Shown: positions 60,887-64,000 of the stretch, piece after piece
Numbering within the stretch: the stretch's first letter is position 1
How the letters are laid out: the number at the start of each line of letters is the position of its first letter
Assembly (NCBI RefSeq): GCF_014645315.1
Contig: NZ_BMLQ01000006.1
Coordinates: 62,001-126,000 of the forward strand
Source: Citricoccus zhacaiensis
GTDB taxonomy: Bacteria; Actinomycetota; Actinomycetes; Actinomycetales; Micrococcaceae
Direction: 5' to 3'
DNA: 64,000 bases
Made by a program: the position numbers and the translations under genes
Notes under the pieces: generated by a model
The model's input: the letters and a program-made list of their open reading frames with translations, nothing else
Told to the model about the DNA's origin: nothing
Databases searched by the model: none

Positions 60887-62919
60887 GACTTGCCCTCCGT
60901 TGACGGGATCTGACCCGTGTTGTCATTCCTGCCGCCGTGGTCGCCGGCCGCCCGGACCTGGCTCATCTGGCCCGTCAGCGGCCGCGCGAACGGCACCTTC
61001 GTGCCGAGGACCTGGGCCACCGTGTCCTGGGCGATGCGCCGCGCCGTCAGGCCGGTGCGCTCGAGCACCTGGTCCCGGGAGGCGTGGGCCAGGAACTCCA
61101 CCGGCAGGCCGACCTCGTTGAGCGCCGTGTCCACGCCGCGGGCGCGCATCTCCTGACGGATCCGCGAGCCGACGCCGCCGGCCTTCACCCCGTCCTCGAT
61201 GCAGACGACGATCCGGTGGCGGGAGGCCATCTCGATCACGGATTCCTGCACCGGCAGCACCCACCGCGGGTCGATGACGGTGGCGGAGATCCCCTGGTCG
61301 GCCAGCCGAGCGGCCACGTCCAACCCGAGCTCGGCCATGGTCCCGACGGCGACGATCAACACATCACGCTCGGCGCCCGGCTCCTCGGAGGCGGCTCCGA
61401 GACGGACCAGCACGTCCACACCGCCTAAGAGCCGCTCCAGCGCGGCGATCTCCGGCCCCACGGACCCCTTCGAGAAGCGCACGACCGTGGGCGCATCCTC
61501 CACGGACACGGCCTCGCGCAGTTCCTCCCGGAGCCGCTGGGCATCCCGGGGTGCGGCGATGCGCAGGGTGGGGACGGACTGCAGCAGGGCCAGGTCCCAC
61601 ATGCCATGGTGGCTGGGCCCGTCCGGTCCGGTGACGCCGGCCCGGTCCAGGACGAACGTGACCCCGGCACGGTGCAGGCCGACGTCCATCAGGACCTGGT
61701 CGAAGGCGCGGTTGAGGAAGGTGGCGTACACGGCGACCACGGGATGCAGTCCACCGAAGGCCATGCCGGCGGCCGAGGTGACGGCATGCTGCTCGGCGAT
61801 GCCGACGTCGTAGACGCGCTTCGGATGCCTCTCGGCCATGAGTCCCAGGCCGACGGGGATCTTCATGGCCGCGGTGATGGCCACGATGTCCTCGCGTTCG
61901 TCCGCGATCGCGCAGATCTCCTGACCGAACACGGACGTCCAGGAGGGGCCGGAGCTGGAGGCCACCGGCTCACCCGTCTCCGGGTCGATCTTGCCGATGG
62001 CATGGAACTGGTCGTCCTGGTGGGCCACCGCCGGGGCATAGCCGTGCCCCTTCTCGGTCATGGCGTGGACGATGACCGGGCCGGCGTAGTTCTTGGCGTC
62101 CGCCAGGGCCTCTTCGAGTTCTGCCTGGTCGTGTCCGTTGATGGGACCGATGTACTTCATCCCCAGGTCCTCGAACAGGCCCTGGGGGGCCCACCAGTCC
62201 TTGATGCCCTTCTTCGTGGCATGCAGTGACTTGTACACGAACCGCCCGGCCGTCCCAGAGGTCTGCAGCCGGGACTTCCAGAAGTCGAGGGTGTCCTCGT
62301 AGCTGCGGTGCGTGCGGAGCTTGTCCAGGAAGGCCCGGCGCAGCCCCGAGAGCTGGTTGGCGAGTCCGCCGACAGTGGGCGCGTAGGAGCGTCCGTTGTC
62401 ATTGACCACGATCACCACGCGCCGGTCACGATCCGCGGCGATGTTGTTGATGGCCTCCCAGGCCATGCCGCCCGTCAGCGCGCCATCGCCGATCACGGCC
62501 ACCACGGAGCGGTCCCCGTCCCCGCGCAGTGCCCAGGCGCGGGAGATCCCGTCCGCCCAGGACAGGGACGAGGAGGCGTGGGAGGACTCCACCACGTCAT
62601 GCACGGACTCGCCGCGGTCCCCATAGCCGGAGAGCCCGCCCTCCTGGCGCAGCGTGGAGAAGTCCTGGCGACCGGTGACGAGCTTGTGCACGTAGGACTG
62701 GTGCCCGGTGTCGAAGATGACGGCGTCCCGGGGCGAGTCGAAGACCCTGTGGATCGCCAGGGTCAGCTCGACCACACCGAGGTTGGGGCCGAGGTGGCCA
62801 CCGGTGCGGGAGACGTTGGCGATGAGGAAGCTGCGGATCTCCTCGGCCAACTGCCGCAACTGACCACCGGTGAGACGGGTGAGGTCCTGTGGGGTATGGA
62901 TCGTTTCGAGAAGGCCCAC
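60883..62919 (-). CDS. dxs: 1-deoxy-D-xylulose-5-phosphate synthase
   Basis: A thiamine-diphosphate enzyme of 678 residues and the first step of the MEP isoprenoid pathway. [45 protein letters not shown] (ThDP/Mg site) and [16 protein letters not shown] are intact. GTG at 62919 gives [13 protein letters not shown], the usual N-terminus; TTG at 62925 is possible. AAAGGA lies upstream. Confidence 0.96.
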   Translation of the reverse strand: MGLLETIHTPQDLTRLTGGQLRQLAEEIRSFLIANVSRTGGHLGPNLGVVELTLAIHRVFDSPRDAVIFDTGHQSYVHKLVTGRQDFSTLRQEGGLSGYGDRGESVHDVVESSHASSSLSWADGISRAWALRGDGDRSVVAVIGDGALTGGMAWEAINNIAADRDRRVVIVVNDNGRSYAPTVGGLANQLSGLRRAFLDKLRTHRSYEDTLDFWKSRLQTSGTAGRFVYKSLHATKKGIKDWWAPQGLFEDLGMKYIGPINGHDQAELEEALADAKNYAGPVIVHAMTEKGHGYAPAVAHQDDQFHAIGKIDPETGEPVASSSGPSWTSVFGQEICAIADEREDIVAITAAMKIPVGLGLMAERHPKRVYDVGIAEQHAVTSAAGMAFGGLHPVVAVYATFLNRAFDQVLMDVGLHRAGVTFVLDRAGVTGPDGPSHHGMWDLALLQSVPTLRIAAPRDAQRLREELREAVSVEDAPTVVRFSKGSVGPEIAALERLLGGVDVLVRLGAASEEPGAERDVLIVAVGTMAELGLDVAARLADQGISATVIDPRWVLPVQESVIEMASRHRIVVCIEDGVKAGGVGSRIRQEMRARGVDTALNEVGLPVEFLAHASRDQVLERTGLTARRIAQDTVAQVLGTKVPFARPLTGQMSQVRAAGDHGGRNDNTGQIPSTEGKS

Positions 62920-63000
62920 GGGCAAGCGGTCCTTTCGTCCGGGGAGGGAATATCACAACAGCTCCCACCAGAATACCGCGCTGCGGGGACCACCAGAGGA

Positions 63001-63038
63001 CGAAGGGCCGGACCCCCGTGTGGGGGTCCGGCCCTTCG
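63001..63038 (-). terminator. Strong hairpin terminator after acnA
   Basis: Seventeen-base perfect arms (63001-63017 and 63022-63038) with a GTGT loop, 45 bases past the acnA stop. On the minus strand it is followed by a short TCCTC tract rather than a T run. Confidence 0.8.
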
Positions 63039-63083
63039 GTCCGCTTTACCGCCGGCTCCCCGGTGCGGGGAGTCGGCTGGGGA

Positions 63084-64000
63084 TCACTTGGTCGCGATCT
63101 GGCGCAGCACGTACTGCAGGATGCCACCGTTGCGGTAGTAGTCGGCCTCACCGGGGGTGTCGATGCGGACGACCGCGTCGAACTCGGTGACCTTGCCGTT
63201 CTCGTGGGTGGCGGTGACCTTGACCGTCTTCGGGGTGGTGCCCTCGTTCAGGGCGGTCACGCCGGAGATGGCAAAGGTCTCGGTGCCGTCCAGGCCGAGG
63301 GTGTCCGCGGACTCCCCCTCGGGGAACTGCAGCGGCAGCACGCCCATGCCGATCAGGTTCGAGCGGTGGATGCGCTCGAAGGACTGCGTGATGACGGCCT
63401 TGACGCCCAGCAGCGCGGTGCCCTTGGCGGCCCAGTCACGGGACGAGCCGGAACCGTACTCCTTGCCGGCCAGGACGACCAGCGGGGTGCCGGCGTCCTG
63501 GTAGTTCTGGGCGGCGTCGTAGACGTAGGCCTGCGGGGCGCCGTCCTGGGTGAAGTCGCGGGTGAAGCCACCCTCCACGCCGTCCAGGAGCTGGTTCTTG
63601 ATGCGGATGTTCGCGAACGTGCCGCGGATCATCACCTCGTGGTTGCCACGGCGGGAGCCGTACGAGTTGAAGTCCTTGCGCTCCACGCCGTTCTCCAGCA
63701 GGTACTTCCCGGCCGGGGTATCCGACTTGAAGGAACCGGCCGGGGAAATGTGGTCGGTGGTCACGGAGTCGCCGAGCTTGAGCAGCACGCGGGCGCCCTC
63801 GATGTCCTGGACCGGCTCCGGCTGGGCCTGCATGCCCTCGAAGTACGGGGGCTTGCGGACGTACGTCGATTCGGCGTCCCAAGCGAAGGTGTCACCCTCA
63901 GGGGTCTCCAGCGCCTTCCAACGGTGGTCGCCATCGAAGATGGTGCCGTACTCCCGGGTGAACATCTCGGTGTCGATCGAGCGGTCGATGATCTGCTGGA
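63084..64000 (-). CDS. acnA: Aconitate hydratase, C-terminal third
   Basis: The last 305 residues of an AcnA/IRP-type aconitase; the gene runs off the right edge. [58 protein letters not shown] and [20 protein letters not shown] make up domain 4, with the substrate-binding arginine and serine. It interconverts citrate and isocitrate in the TCA cycle. Confidence 0.95.
   Translation of the reverse strand, partial: QQIIDRSIDTEMFTREYGTIFDGDHRWKALETPEGDTFAWDAESTYVRKPPYFEGMQAQPEPVQDIEGARVLLKLGDSVTTDHISPAGSFKSDTPAGKYLLENGVERKDFNSYGSRRGNHEVMIRGTFANIRIKNQLLDGVEGGFTRDFTQDGAPQAYVYDAAQNYQDAGTPLVVLAGKEYGSGSSRDWAAKGTALLGVKAVITQSFERIHRSNLIGMGVLPLQFPEGESADTLGLDGTETFAISGVTALNEGTTPKTVKVTATHENGKVTEFDAVVRIDTPGEADYYRNGGILQYVLRQIATK

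Noticed and set aside
1-64000. CRISPR arrays, rRNA, tRNA, prophage and intact insertion sequences
   Set aside because: I looked for regular spaced repeats, T-loop GTTCGA signatures, transposases, integrases with phage structural genes and terminal repeats, and found none that hold up. The only mobile-type gene is the serine recombinase.

Overview
The window reads as chromosome of a high-GC actinobacterium, most likely a member of the Micrococcaceae (Micrococcus, Citricoccus, Kocuria or Arthrobacter type). The reasons are strong G/C third-position bias, frequent GTG and TTG starts, and a typical actinobacterial gene order: ruvX-alaS, rpsD, rarA, dtd, aspS, hisS, a DUF349 gene, relA, secF-secD-yajC, ruvB-ruvA-ruvC, yebC, DUF3000, a ribonuclease D-like gene, dxs and acnA. 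The species call is inference. I see no rRNA, tRNA, CRISPR array or intact insertion sequence.

Layout. Positions 1-10676 are core: ruvX (cut by the left edge), alaS, a small membrane protein, rpsD, a YflT-like stress protein, rarA, dtd, a small membrane protein, aspS and an APC permease. Positions 34167-64000 are core again, from hisS to the C-terminal third of aconitase, cut by the right edge.

Positions 10677-34160 are an accessory region inserted between aspS and hisS, two genes that sit close together in many bacteria. Much of it is visibly poorer in G+C and it holds mostly unrecognised genes. From left to right: (a) an RsgA-like GTPase with a 22-codon leader peptide and a long-range RNA pairing that covers its ribosome binding site, followed by a methyltransferase; (b) a protein kinase and a protein with a HEPN-like Rx4H motif; (c) a large perfect hairpin in a divergent promoter region; (d) a DUF262/DUF1524 (GmrSD-type) nuclease fused to an alkyltransferase-like domain that lacks the catalytic cysteine, then a GIY-YIG protein; (e) a set of small orphan proteins, including a family present in three copies, one of them a pseudogene; (f) a two-gene membrane operon, one member carrying another HEPN-like motif; (g) an SRPBCC/DUF4166 pair; (h) a small GyrA-like fragment behind a one-helix peptide; (i) a serine recombinase; (j) a three-gene membrane operon and two VOC proteins. 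This looks like a hotspot of defence-type and orphan genes.

Regulation. Many genes in the accessory region, and a few outside it, have a -10-like hexamer ending exactly six bases before the start codon. This implies leaderless transcripts, and it also fixes several start codons. Core genes on the minus strand (aspS, hisS, relA, yebC) share a TAGAAT hexamer in their leaders. Clear hairpin terminators follow rpsD, the DUF349 gene and acnA. The ribonuclease D-like gene appears to start at an ATC codon seven bases after a perfect AGGAGG.
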